Positions 43,392 to 51,552 of a DNA stretch of 64,000 nucleotides are shown one piece after another; positions within the stretch are counted from its first letter, which is position 1, and every line of letters begins with the position of its first letter. Below the pieces are notes generated by a model. The model was not told the origin of the DNA. It saw only the letters and a list, made by a program, of their open reading frames with translations, and did not search any database. The position numbers and the translations under genes were made by a program. The DNA comes from an uncultured Eubacteriales bacterium (GTDB lineage Bacteria; Bacillota; Clostridia; Oscillospirales; CAG-272), in NCBI GenBank assembly GCA_934486825.1, contig CAKSQF010000009.1, forward strand, positions 35,983-99,982. The letters are read 5' to 3'.

Positions 43392-44135
43392 TTACCGTAT
43401 ACCCGCAAGTGCAAGAAATTTTTTGTCGGACTGCACCGCGTGCGTCAGAAATTCTCCGTCACGGAAAAGCGCATATGTTGTTACCGGTGCAGGGAGATTC
43501 CGTGCCATCTCCTTATCGGTGACATGGATTGTCTTCAGCGGAATACCGTGTTCGCTTGCTGTCTCCTGCACCCGCGGCACCCAATAGTATGTGAACGGGC
43601 ACTGATCGGTATAATAGAGAACAAACCCGCTCTCTTCGATTTTCGGATGCTTTGCGCACTCTCTGAATTTCGGCGGCAGAGCGTCCTCCTCAAGCGGCAG
43701 ATACATCAGATTTATTCCGCAATCCGAAACATCGGCAACAGAGAATCCCTTGTATGCAAGATATTTCGGGTCGGAAAGAAACTCCCGTTTTTTACCCCCG
43801 GACGAAAGAATACATATTCCTTTCTTTCCCTGCACTTTCGCGTCACGTATACATTCGTTCAGCAGGTCGTTGGAATATCCGTGACCCTTCATCGATCCCG
43901 CAATCCAGAGGCAGTTTATATAAATATATCCCTCTGCCTCAATCGGCACCCACGCATTTTCCGCCGGAATATACTCGATAAAGCACTTACCGCGCTCTTC
44001 GCTCCGATAAAAAACAAGCCCTTCATCAAACCGCGCCTTCATCCATTCCTTTTTGGCAAGACTCTGCCCGCCGGACATTGCACAGCAGATATGCTCCTTA
44101 TCAATATTGTCTTTTGTGATTCTTATGTAATTCAT
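43392..44135 (-). CDS. GNAT N-acetyltransferase with YoaP domain
   Basis: 247 aa. The N-terminal GNAT fold (about 1-140) has the acetyl-CoA segment WIAGSMKGHGYSNDLLNECI. The C-terminal YoaP-like domain (about 160-247) has YYTDQCPFTYYWVPRVQE with a thioredoxin-like start and ends VQSDKKFLALAG. This fusion is common in Firmicutes; the acceptor substrate is unknown. GGAGAGG precedes the ATG. Confidence 0.85.
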   Translation of the reverse strand: MNYIRITKDNIDKEHICCAMSGGQSLAKKEWMKARFDEGLVFYRSEERGKCFIEYIPAENAWVPIEAEGYIYINCLWIAGSMKGHGYSNDLLNECIRDAKVQGKKGICILSSGGKKREFLSDPKYLAYKGFSVADVSDCGINLMYLPLEEDALPPKFRECAKHPKIEESGFVLYYTDQCPFTYYWVPRVQETASEHGIPLKTIHVTDKEMARNLPAPVTTYALFRDGEFLTHAVQSDKKFLALAGIR

Positions 44136-44230
44136 TACAGAGTCCCTCTCCTTTCCGCTTATTCCCGCTCTGTCATGACAAACAGCACCGATTTTGTTTT
44201 CTTCATTTTGTTACCTCCCGCGCCCGAAAG

Positions 44231-44815
44231 TCAGGCGTTATTTGTCCGACGCTTTGAAATCATATACACGATCATGGCAATGTTGCCGAGAAGCGCAAGA
44301 ACCGCAACCGCTCCGATAGCGACGATAACCGTTACCAGCCTGTCACTGTCTTTACCGTCGGTTCCGTCTTTACCGTCGGTTCCGTCCTTGCCCGGATTAC
44401 CCTTATCGCCTGTGGCTTTTATCCCGAGAGAAGTCCATGTCGTTCCTTCATCGTATGAAACATACCAAAGGTTATCATCGTCGATCTTAAGCATCGGTGT
44501 TTTGCCGTTTATACCGGGCACACCGTCATTACCGTCAGCAACATCCTTGCCGTCCGCTCCGTCCTTACCCGGCTCGCCTTTATCGCCCCACGAACCACCG
44601 TACTTCCTGCTTATCTCCCAGCCGGTAAGACGGTAACCCTCTCTTTTCACATCGCCCGCCTTCGGTGGTATGTGTTCGTCGCCATTACAGTAAAAAGTCG
44701 GTGGGGTGAAGTCCTCTGCCCATTCGCCGCCCGCGAGGTCGAAGTAAATGTGCACCTTCGCCGACATCGGCATCTGCGAAATACTGCCGCTTTCAGGCAG
44801 CAGCCTGCTCCGCAC
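44231..44815 (-). pseudogene. C-terminal fragment of a collagen-like surface protein
   Basis: From the N-side: a partial InlB-type repeat (VHIYFDLAGGEWAE, then GYRLTGWEISRKYGG), Gly-X-Y collagen-like stretches (GDKGEPGKDGADGKD and later GNPGKDGTDGKDGTDGKD), and a C-terminal membrane helix (VTVIVAIGAVAVLALLGNIAMIVYMI). There is no signal peptide and no proper start: the frame's first residues come from the junction with a methyltransferase fragment. A deletion seems to have removed its N-terminal half. Confidence 0.65.
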
Positions 44816-45153
44816 ATCGATCCATCGGGCAGATCAAGATTGTACCAGTGAGCAAAGCCGCTAATGCGATAACATCTCGTATCGAGTCCGCAGGCGATAT
44901 TGACGACCGTCGCACCCGGATTATCGGCAATCCATCCGTCTGTCAGGCGGTCAAGCAGGATTGTACGGGCGATAACTCCGCTGTGCATTGCGGCATCCTT
45001 ATCCGCAAGCGAAAAATCATAGTCGAGATTGCCGATAATCTCCTCTGCTTTTTTGTCGCGGATCGCTTCGCGCCCCGCGCTTTCCTTTGCGCGCGCATAG
45101 ACTGTCTGCAGCATTGTTTCGGACACACCGGAAAGCTTTATTTTATCGTTCAT
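44815..45153 (-). pseudogene. N-terminal fragment of a TcmP/LCM-type methyltransferase
   Basis: Begins MNDKIKLSGVSETMLQTVYAR and runs to the SAM motif VVNIACGLDTRCYRI and WYNLDLPDG, where a full-length protein would continue for ~160 residues. Instead the frame enters Cys/Arg-rich noise that overlaps the collagen-like fragment in another frame. The cut is near 44820. Start and ribosome-binding site (GAGGAG) are intact, directly behind the frameshifted membrane-protein gene. Confidence 0.75.
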
Positions 45154-45160
45154 ACCGATC

Positions 45161-45873
45161 TCACTCCTCTTTTGCCGTTTTTATCTGTCGGTCAGCCCGG
45201 ACGGCGTTGGCAATCATCCAGATACACAGCGCCGCATTGCCCGAGCCCTGGCTCAGAACAAAATCCCATGTCGAAATATCCGCACCGACTGCCTGACGTA
45301 TATCGGGAATCAGGACAAACACAATCCGGAAAACGATCATATGAAACAAAAACATCCATCGCGGCAGCACGGTTCTCTTCGTCAGCACCGCAAATGCACT
45401 TACAAGAATCAGCAGAATCATCCCCGCATACGCAAAATACATTGCGGGCATCAGGCGCGCATAGTCCGCCTGTATCAGTGCAATCGCTTTTTCCCGTCCG
45501 ACAAGGCAAGCGTACCCGTCCTGTCGGCAAGACTGCCGATAAAAAAGTGCAGCGTTCCTGCTGTGGCTATGTAGACAACCCCTCCCGCAAGAAGCAACGA
45601 GCGGGTTTTGCGATACTGCGGCTGTATTTGCAGATAAGAAGCGCGGACGGTAAAAAAACCGAGTGACATGCCGACAAGCCCGGCTGCAAGCAGCAGCGGC
45701 AATCTCCATGCCTCGTAAGAACCGTCCAGATACGCTTCTCTGACAAACAGTCCGCTATCGCCGGGACTTGCCGGTATAACGCTCAGGCACAAATCACCGA
45801 CGAGCATAAGAAATGCTCCGAGAGCACCGAGCAGGCAGTCTCTTTTGTAAGATTTCAGCGCTTTTGAATCCAT
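45161..45873 (-). pseudogene. Frameshifted multi-pass membrane protein, DUF6796-like
   Basis: Two overlapping frames form one protein. The first part starts MDSKALKSYKRDCLLGALGA and runs through GTLHFFIGSLADRTGTLA; the rest, in the next frame, starts about LVGREKAIALIQADYARLMP and ends KTAKEE. Joined, they match uncharacterised DUF6796-like proteins (about 235 aa, six to seven helices). The shift lies near 45495-45520, in CTTGCCTTGTC. Either a true mutation or a sequencing error. A palindrome at 45898-45915 lies just upstream. Confidence 0.75.
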
Positions 45874-45897
45874 CACCCGATTTCTCCGTTCAACATC

Positions 45898-45915
45898 GGT
45901 TAGCCTTGGTTAACC
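45898..45915. promoter_or_regulatory. Palindromic operator candidate A
   Basis: GGTTAGCCTTGGTTAACC, an imperfect 18-bp palindrome 25 bp before the DUF6796-like start. It resembles the palindrome at 47561-47578. Confidence 0.5.
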
Positions 45916-45983
45916 GCGACGCTTTTGAAAAGCTGCCGCAAGGCAACTTTTCTGTTTTAACAGGCTTTATACCGCAGAATATT

Positions 45984-46646
45984 TTATCCTGCCGCACGGA
46001 CGGTATTTGCCATATCATCCACATAGCCCTTCATCTCGGCAAGCTTTGCATCATCGACTGCCGATTCCTTCATAACGATGCAGGCGACAATAAACGGTAC
46101 CCCGTTGTATGAAAATCCGTAGCCGTAGATCGGGCAATTCAGCTCGGTTCCGTAATCGTCGGCAGGCTGAATACCGTCAAAATGCAGTGCGGTGCTTCCG
46201 TCCGCAAGCTTTGTCTCTTTGAGTTCAAGACCGAACTGCGCATACTTTGCACGATAATTCTGCATCAGAATACCGTTGAACGCGTCATTATACAGAACCG
46301 TAAATGCGTCATTCATCGAAGCCTCCGACGCTTCGTAGCCGCATGCCACAACAATTGCGTAGTCCTTACTGCCGTTTTCGTTCAGCGCAAAGCCGCAGCC
46401 GTAGCCATCGGCATGCCAATCGGGGGTGGAAATGATATAATGCGGGTCGGTCGCCGCGATTTCAAATGTCTTGGGCAAACCGACAGGTGTGTCAGTCTTA
46501 TCATTTTTCGTACTCTCCACACCGCTCTTATTTGTTTGTGCGGTTGTTTTGCCCGAAGTTGTCACGGAAGCGGAATCATTGGCGCAACCACAAAGCGACA
46601 TCGCAAGCACCAGCACTGCCAGAACAAATACCGAAATTCTTTTCAT
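45984..46646 (-). CDS. Lipoprotein of unknown function (220 aa)
   Basis: Lipoprotein signal peptide with lipobox LCGC (Cys20), then a Ser/Thr/Lys-rich linker (about 22-55) and a globular extracytoplasmic domain (about 56-220) with GYGCGFALNENGSKDYAIVVACGYE. The domain is not recognised; its alpha/beta pattern recalls small PsbP- or LpqN-like folds, which is only an impression. It has AGGAGG and a consensus promoter. Confidence 0.75.
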   Translation of the reverse strand: MKRISVFVLAVLVLAMSLCGCANDSASVTTSGKTTAQTNKSGVESTKNDKTDTPVGLPKTFEIAATDPHYIISTPDWHADGYGCGFALNENGSKDYAIVVACGYEASEASMNDAFTVLYNDAFNGILMQNYRAKYAQFGLELKETKLADGSTALHFDGIQPADDYGTELNCPIYGYGFSYNGVPFIVACIVMKESAVDDAKLAEMKGYVDDMANTVRAAG

Positions 46647-46723
46647 TGAAAAATCCTCCTGCTGCTCTTCTGTTTACCCGGAAAGTCGTCGGACACAGCA
46701 GTCCTGCGTCCTTATCGGTTCCG

Positions 46724-46752
46724 ATTATACCACACTCCTCATCACTTTTCAA
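46724..46752 (-). promoter_or_regulatory. Promoter of the lipoprotein gene
   Basis: TTGAAA (46752-46747), 17 nt, TATAAT (46729-46724) on the minus strand. Confidence 0.85.
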
Positions 46753-46801
46753 GAGCAAGCATAAAAAACCGGCAATTTTCTTTTCAAAAACCGCTTTCCG
46801 A

Positions 46802-47038
46802 TTACCGATTATCCCGTCTGTTCCCGCTTTTTGCGATTTTTACATACAGATATATCATTGCCGCAAAAACAAGCATTGAAATAACGCCGCTGGAAATTCT
46901 TCCGACAAGCATGGGGCTGTTGACTGTCAGCGTAACGCCGACAAAGATCACAAAGCCGCAGACAAGCGTTACGATAAGATATCTCAGCCACTTCGGTGCC
47001 TTCGGGTTATTTATCAGATCTGCGATGAAAGGTTCCAT
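46802..47038 (-). CDS. Small membrane protein (78 aa)
   Basis: Starts MEPFIADLINNPKAPKWLRY behind AAAGGAG, followed by two hydrophobic helices (LIVTLVCGFVIFVGVTL and VISMLVFAAMIYLYVKI) and a basic tail. The longer frame's start at 47080 has no ribosome-binding site. Together with the 93-aa gene just upstream it looks like a pair of small membrane proteins. No function known. Confidence 0.6.
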   Translation of the reverse strand: MEPFIADLINNPKAPKWLRYLIVTLVCGFVIFVGVTLTVNSPMLVGRISSGVISMLVFAAMIYLYVKIAKSGNRRDNR

Positions 47039-47076
47039 AATTACTCCTTTTTGTTTGTTCCGGACAGTGTCCCGTT

Positions 47077-47358
47077 TCAATGATTTTTTACATACAGCAC
47101 AATTCCTGCGGTGATCTGTGCCAAGGAAATAACCGCCGCCGCAGTGATCGGAACAATCCCGATAAGGTTATTGTGATCCGAAATGAGGGCAACTCCCCAT
47201 ATCACAAGCGAGATTACCCCTATCAGAGCCGCCACGGCAATAATTGCGGCAATGACCGTATGCTTTTTGCTTCTTTTCCCTGCGGGTATTACAAGAAGCA
47301 TCAGCTCCATGTACACCTCAAAAAAGATTTCGATAAACAGTTCGGCAAGCATATCCAT
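47077..47358 (-). CDS. Small membrane protein (93 aa)
   Basis: Acidic amphipathic N-terminus (MDMLAELFIEIFFEVYMELMLLV), a basic hinge (PAGKRSKKH) and two hydrophobic helices (TVIAAIIAVAALIGVISLVIWG and IVPITAAAVISLAQITAGIVLYV). GGAGC precedes the ATG. It is co-directional with the 78-aa membrane protein 38 bp downstream. Not assigned. Confidence 0.6.
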   Translation of the reverse strand: MDMLAELFIEIFFEVYMELMLLVIPAGKRSKKHTVIAAIIAVAALIGVISLVIWGVALISDHNNLIGIVPITAAAVISLAQITAGIVLYVKNH

Positions 47359-47522
47359 ATCCGTTTGCTCCGTTTCAAAAGGCGGTCATTTCCCGCACGC
47401 GGGCGGTAAACGCAGAGTATCGCTCTGCTGTCATCATTGTATCATAAATATGTCCGTTCATCAACGGTTTTGCGCTTTTTCCGACAAAAAATATCCGATC
47501 GGAGTTTTTTGTCCGATCGGTA

Positions 47523-47551
47523 TAGACAAACAACATTTTTTATGCTATACT
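47523..47551 (+). promoter_or_regulatory. Promoter of the truncated AraC gene
   Basis: TAGACA (47523-47528), 17 nt, TATACT (47546-47551), followed closely by a palindrome that would overlap the transcription start. Confidence 0.75.
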
Positions 47552-47560
47552 TTGAGTTGC

Positions 47561-47578
47561 AGTTAACATAGGTTAACT
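47561..47578. promoter_or_regulatory. Palindromic operator candidate B
   Basis: AGTTAACATAGGTTAACT, an 18-bp near-palindrome right after the -10 box. Together with 45898-45915 the consensus is RGTTAACNNAGGYTAACY, so one regulator may control both genes. Confidence 0.5.
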
Positions 47579-47624
47579 CGCGGACAAAAAAGTCAATCAT
47601 CGGGCAAAAGAGAGGCGACAGCAT

Positions 47625-48212
47625 ATGAACGACCCGAAAGCATCCGAAAACGGGTGCGGACTTCTGCTTGCACAGAGTGACGGCTGTACCGTCCGTCAAT
47701 TCCGCAACGAAGCCGGCGACGGAACCATGACGACTTACGATATATTTCCGGGCGTCGCGCTCAGCTTCAATGATTTTCATATGGAATACATTGACAGCAC
47801 ATACATCCCCGACAGGCGGCTTCTCGCGATCGATCATTGCCGCGAAGGAAGCATGGAACACGTAGCCGAGGACGGTCTTGTGGGCTACACGACTGCCGGA
47901 GACATGAAGCTTGATCTGCGGCGTCGGCACACGGGAAGATTTACATTTCCGACCTGCCATTATCACGGGCTGACGGTTGCCGTTGATCTCGATATTATCG
48001 AACGATCCCTGACCGAAGAGGTAAGAGATTTCCCCGCCGTACCCGAAACCGTTGTTACCCGTTTTTCCTTGGGCGACTGTCCGCGTGTGCTTCACGGCAC
48101 GGACGAAGCAGAGCATATTTTCGGAGAGCTTTACCGCGTACCCGAAAAGATCCGGATCCCCTATTTCAAAATCAAAATACTTGAGCTGTTTCTGTATCTT
48201 GATGCCATGACC
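47625..48212 (+). pseudogene. AraC-type regulator truncated before its DNA-binding domain
   Basis: The frame runs to 48380, but only residues 1 to about 195 are native. They match the N-terminal sensor part of a clostridial AraC subgroup (GTMTTYDIFPGVALSFNDFHME, LAIDHCREG, CHYHGLTVAVDLD, EHIFGELYRVPEKIRIPYFKIKILELFLYL). Just where the helix-turn-helix region should begin, the sequence switches to a backwards-read DUF4320 shard from the pilus locus. The regulator therefore has no DNA-binding domain. GAGAGG precedes the ATG. Confidence 0.8.
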
Positions 48213-48440
48213 GTAATATGTCGTGTTCCGAGTGACCGTTGGCGTGATGCCCGTTTGCTCGCAGAGTTCTGCAAATCGCTGTTCCACTTCCTCCCCGACC
48301 TTCCCCGTAGAGGTCGCTGTGGCGATCAGTTCCTCGCACATATATCGCATATCCTGCTTCAGGGTGATTGCCGACCATAGAGAGATTGCGATGACCAATA
48401 CGAAAACAAGAACAAGTACCGCAACGGCAAGGTCAATATA
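48213..48440 (-). pseudogene. Shard of the DUF4320 (TadE-like) pilus gene
   Basis: About 228 bp, roughly 90% identical to 56585-56812 in the same orientation. It encodes LDLAVAVLVLVFVLVIAIS through CEQTGITPTVT and NTTYY, without the native start or C-terminus. It lies between the beheaded AraC gene and a truncated mobile-element gene, so it marks a junction of at least three DNA pieces. Confidence 0.88.
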
Positions 48441-48618
48441 CCATGCCGCCAGACCACATTCCGGGAGCAACCCGGTTATAATGTCCGCAATACCGTGCCC
48501 GACCCTTACGGAAAGCGGCATGAGACGCCAATTTCGCCCAGTACCCCATCAAGCCTTTTCCCTCCGGCAAATGGGAGCGTAGCAGCTTTACCCACTTATA
48601 TGTCATCAAGCACTGCAT
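48433..48618 (-). pseudogene. 5' fragment of a mobile-element replication/accessory gene
   Basis: Encodes MQCLMTYKWVKLLRSHLPEG, then KGLMGYWAKLASHAAFRKG and VAPGMWSGGMV, about 58 residues resembling the N-terminus of a longer helix-turn-helix-like protein often found in clostridial conjugative elements. Just after GGMV it meets the DUF4320 shard and stops. The start with GAAAGGA is intact, so a short peptide may still be made. Confidence 0.6.
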
Positions 48619-48644
48619 CTTTTTGTTCCTTTCTGATTTTTCGG

Positions 48645-48689
48645 AAATAAAAAAAGGAATATAATCACATATTTGATCATGTTCCTTTT
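48645..48689 (-). terminator. Terminator of the left ParB-like gene
   Basis: AAAAGGAA (48652-48659) pairs with TTCCTTTT (48682-48689); the loop itself can pair further. A T-rich run follows on the minus strand. Confidence 0.7.
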
Positions 48690-48703
48690 AAGGGTTATAC
48701 TGT

Positions 48704-49606
48704 TTATTTGCTCTGTTGCCGACGCCGCTTCTTGTAATACTCATCAAGTGCGGCAAAAATCACTGCCTCGATCTCAGACGGAGATGTCCCGCTGCGAAAA
48801 TACTTTTCGAATTTTGATGTAGGAATTTTTATTCTCTCAACCTGGTTCGGTTTCTGTGCCGACAGAATGGTTTGAATTGTAGTCAAATCCAATTTTCCTT
48901 CTTTGCTCAATTTACGCATTTGTATCGCTTGCGCAAGAGAAGGAGTAGCCTCCTCGGTATCTATGGTATATGAAAGATCCTTTTGTTCGTCCTCAGTCAT
49001 GTACGACAACTCCACCGCAGGGCGAAGCGCAATCTTCCCGGCATCTACATCCTCTAAAAGCTCCGGAATCAGGTAAGTGAGACGAATATACCGTCTGACT
49101 TGCTCACGGCTGTCTCCGTTGTCTTTCCCTACAAAATCTCCGGTTCTGAACTTCGACACCAGTGGTGCCGAAGTTATGTCGCTCCTTTTTCCCAGGCGTT
49201 TTAAGGCATCCAGCTTCAGCTTATAGGCAAATGCCTTTTCGGAAGGAAGAATGTGCTCACGCTGCAGATTAGAGTCCACCATCAGGATCACCGCCTCATC
49301 CTCCGAGAGTTCACGGACAATGATCGGCAACGCATCAATTCCCAACAGCTCACAGGCACGCTTGCGGCGATGACCGGAAATCAGCTCATAGCGTTCTTCA
49401 CCCTTTCTTCGGGCAATGCAAGGAGTGACAACCCCAAACTGTGAGATGCTTTCCATCAGAGATCGTAATTCATCATCTTCTCTTACCTGAAAAGGATGTA
49501 CATTGGCACTGTCAATCAAAGTAATAGGAATAGTACGGATTTTCTCCCGTTTAAGATTGCCCGGATCTGTCGATAGCAGATTTGTTTGATTTCTTGTGTT
49601 CTCCAT
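48704..49606 (-). CDS. ParB/RepB-like partition or regulatory protein (left copy, 300 aa)
   Basis: ParB N-terminal domain with the CTP-binding signature GHRR (78-81) and NLQREHILPSEKA, then a KorB-like helix-turn-helix region (REQVRRYIRLTYLIPELLEDVDAGKIALRPAVELSY) and a variable C-terminus ending in a basic run KKRRRQQ. ParB proteins are CTP-dependent DNA clamps; no ParA lies next to it. It is a paralogue of the gene at 61433-62356. The ATG at 49606 has GGAGGG upstream. It probably served plasmid-like or integrative-element maintenance, or acts as a regulator. Confidence 0.85.
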   Translation of the reverse strand: MENTRNQTNLLSTDPGNLKREKIRTIPITLIDSANVHPFQVREDDELRSLMESISQFGVVTPCIARRKGEERYELISGHRRKRACELLGIDALPIIVRELSEDEAVILMVDSNLQREHILPSEKAFAYKLKLDALKRLGKRSDITSAPLVSKFRTGDFVGKDNGDSREQVRRYIRLTYLIPELLEDVDAGKIALRPAVELSYMTEDEQKDLSYTIDTEEATPSLAQAIQMRKLSKEGKLDLTTIQTILSAQKPNQVERIKIPTSKFEKYFRSGTSPSEIEAVIFAALDEYYKKRRRQQSK

Positions 49607-49689
49607 GTCAATACCCTCCGTAAATCGGTTTTTACAGGCGCAAAAAAAGCGCCGTGAAAACACCTTGCAGGGCAGTTTCCGGCGCACGA

Positions 49690-49755
49690 ATGTAAACCTA
49701 ATAGGCGGTATGGCATTCCTCGTTTTCTCGGTTATTTTTCCGATTAACAATCATC
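49690..49755. repeat. Copy 1 of the GATTAACA-containing repeat
   Basis: Aligns with 63672-63741 with scattered matches: TGTAAA at the start, TCGG in the middle, and the end GATTAACARTCAT. Same orientation. The end block equals the anticodon-arm sequence of tRNA-Asn at 63962-63974 apart from one base. Confidence 0.5.
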
Positions 49756-49837
49756 CGCCTGCTGTATTCCGGCATGTGATTGTAAAACATAAAGAATTGG
49801 CTGTCAGATCGCTATTTTTTCGTTTTTACAGAAGAAA

Positions 49838-49876
49838 ACACCCCGAAAACATCGATTTTCGGGGTGTTTTTGTGAT
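49838..49876. terminator. Strong bidirectional hairpin
   Basis: ACACCCCGAAAA with TTTTCGGGGTGT, loop CATCGA, T run on the plus side and on the minus side. No gene ends immediately on the plus strand, so it likely insulates the ParB gene from the pilus operon. Confidence 0.65.
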
Positions 49877-49971
49877 AATGCTACAGAAAAGCAACCCGAG
49901 AAAAAGTCCAAAATGAAGCTTTTCTTTACCTGCTTTTTTCGGAGATTGTCTTTGTAGGAACATTTCATACA

Positions 49972-50011
49972 TCCCATAAAAACCGGCTCAAAGTCATTAC
50001 AACTCTGAGCC
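49972..50011 (-). terminator. Terminator of the pilus operon
   Basis: CGGCTCA/TGAGCCG stem (about 49983-50011), followed by GTTTTTATGGG on the minus strand, immediately after the 226-aa gene's stop at 50017. Confidence 0.7.
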
Positions 50012-50016
50012 GCATT

Positions 50017-50697
50017 TTATATCAATTCTTCTCCTTGAAGTCCGCCCTTTAGCGTAACAAGAATATGTTTATCCGTATTTACCTGAATGCACTCCACAAT
50101 TCGACGGATCGTATCTTCCAAATATGTAAGCGTCTTGTTTTGTTCGGCGGCATACTGTCTGTTTTCCTCGCGGTTTTGTCCATATTGTGGGAATCCCTCA
50201 AAGCAGTTATCTCCGTAACGGATGCGCATCCGCTCTCCGCTATATGGCGTTACGCCGTAGCAGGATTCTGGCAATCCGACTTCCTTTGCAAGCGCTGTCA
50301 TCAGCTTCGTGCGGTCATAGGCATAGATTGCAAACGGTTTCATTGCGTTCCATGGAGTACAGGCAATATACCATGCACAATGCTCCGAAAGCACACGAAA
50401 GCCAAAGCATTCCCGACCGAAGGCATACGGAATATGGCATTGCAGTCGCTCTGAGCAGACCGCCGTCATTGCCGCTGCGCTTTTCAAGAGGAAAGACGCA
50501 TCCGCAGAACGCAAAAAGCACAGCAGAGTTTCATACTCATACTGTGCTTCCGCCGAAATATGCAGTTGTCCTGCGTCAATGCTGATCTCATCTCCGGCAA
50601 AGACTCCGCGCACAAAACCGAAATACCCGCGACTTCCGTCCGCCTGTTCGGTAAACAGTCCTGTTTCCCGCCAGATTGCGATCTTCTCAAGTTTCAT
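50017..50697 (-). CDS. Unknown protein at the end of the pilus operon (226 aa)
   Basis: Soluble protein starting MKLEKIAIWRETGLFTEQADG behind GGAGGG. The middle contains LLKSAAAMTAVCSERLQCHIPYAFG and CAWYIACTPWNAMKPFAIYAYD; the end is a helix TYLEDTIRRIVECIQVN. I do not recognise a family. It overlaps the preceding 78-aa gene by 11 nt and is the last gene before the terminator, so it belongs to the pilus operon. Confidence 0.6.
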   Translation of the reverse strand: MKLEKIAIWRETGLFTEQADGSRGYFGFVRGVFAGDEISIDAGQLHISAEAQYEYETLLCFLRSADASFLLKSAAAMTAVCSERLQCHIPYAFGRECFGFRVLSEHCAWYIACTPWNAMKPFAIYAYDRTKLMTALAKEVGLPESCYGVTPYSGERMRIRYGDNCFEGFPQYGQNREENRQYAAEQNKTLTYLEDTIRRIVECIQVNTDKHILVTLKGGLQGEELI

Positions 50698-50923
50698 GGT
50701 CGCCCTCCGCCGTTTCATCGGTGTTGTCCACAAGATAGGAAAGCAGCTTGTTTTCCTTGACCGCCTGCATACATTCCAATACACTTGCAAGCTCAATCCG
50801 ACAACTGCGGGGGAGCTTTACCGCGTCCCGAATGGTCAGCGACGCGATCTGTTTTTCATCTTTACATCCCGCCTCTACAAGACTTCGTAGGATGGATAAA
50901 TGTTTTGCGTGTATCGTTGCCAT
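50687..50923 (-). CDS. Small helical protein in the pilus operon (78 aa)
   Basis: Predicted all-helical acidic protein: MATIHAKHLSILRSLVEAG, CKDEKQIASLTIRDAVKLP, ELASVLECMQAVKENKLLSYL. The start overlaps the previous stop (TAATG) with GGGAGGAG upstream. The KQIASLT part hints at a short helix-turn-helix, perhaps a small DNA-binding or adaptor protein. No family assigned. Confidence 0.55.
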   Translation of the reverse strand: MATIHAKHLSILRSLVEAGCKDEKQIASLTIRDAVKLPRSCRIELASVLECMQAVKENKLLSYLVDNTDETAEGDHET

Positions 50924-51552
50924 TATCTCTCCTCCCCTCTTTTCTTCAGTTTTTCAGTCTTTTCAAAATCCGTTGTCAGGAATCCGTGATGAATGTCCTC
51001 CAGCGTTTGCTTTGCAACATACGGCAGAAGTGATTCCGGCACAATCCCCATTACCTCGGAGCGCTCAATGCGCTCATACTTTCTGCGGCAGAGGTTCCAC
51101 CCGTAGCAGGCACTCCCGCGGCTGTTTGCTTCTGCACCGAATCCGCCGACGATATAGTAGAGCTGATTGCCGATATTCCGACACCCCTCGCTCAGCACCT
51201 CCGGCTTGACTGCAACCGTACATTCCTTGATACTGTAATGCCAATCAATCGGAATCATGTCTTTTGGGGTAAGGCACGCGGTGTTTTTCAAGCCGTCGAT
51301 TTTTTGCTCATTCCTCAAAATGATGCTTTCAGCACCGATATTCTCCCCGAAGTGCTTCAATGCTTCAAAATAATCGTCGGTGGTGATGCCCTCATATCGC
51401 CCGAACAAACCGTTGTCCGTGACAATACAGGACATATACCGCGGCTTTTCCGTATTTTCTTCATTGATCCCAAGGACAATGCGCTTTCCGCCGATCCAGA
51501 CCGAGGACTCAATGCCGTAGTCCTCGATCATTTCTTTTTCTATCCCATACAT
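50923..51552 (-). CDS. Unknown protein following the giant repeat protein (209 aa)
   Basis: Soluble protein with a beta-rich start (SVWIGGKRIVLGINEEN, MSCIVTDNGLFGRYEG) and a middle with CLTPKDMIPIDWHYSI. The ATG at 51552 overlaps the stop of the 1350-aa gene (TGATG), so the two are translated together. No signal peptide. It resembles uncharacterised proteins of clostridial mobile elements; function unknown. Confidence 0.6.
   Translation of the reverse strand: MYGIEKEMIEDYGIESSVWIGGKRIVLGINEENTEKPRYMSCIVTDNGLFGRYEGITTDDYFEALKHFGENIGAESIILRNEQKIDGLKNTACLTPKDMIPIDWHYSIKECTVAVKPEVLSEGCRNIGNQLYYIVGGFGAEANSRGSACYGWNLCRRKYERIERSEVMGIVPESLLPYVAKQTLEDIHHGFLTTDFEKTEKLKKRGEER

Larger units (their letters stand above)
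49607..50016. other. Gene-free junction between left ParB gene and pilus operon
   Basis: 410 bp without a credible gene. It holds the small hairpin GGCGC/GCGCC near 49635-49652, a sequence at 49690-49755 similar to 63672-63741 that includes GATTAACAATCAT (49742-49754), a perfect hairpin at 49839-49872, the ATGCTACAGAAAAGCAAC box at 49888-49905 and the operon terminator at 49972-50011. Confidence 0.6.

Noticed and set aside
43203..44636. Plus-strand frame of 477 codons over the acetyltransferase and collagen-like fragment
   Set aside because: Antisense to genes with clear domains; its Pro/Ser-rich end is only the complement of Gly-X-Y repeats.
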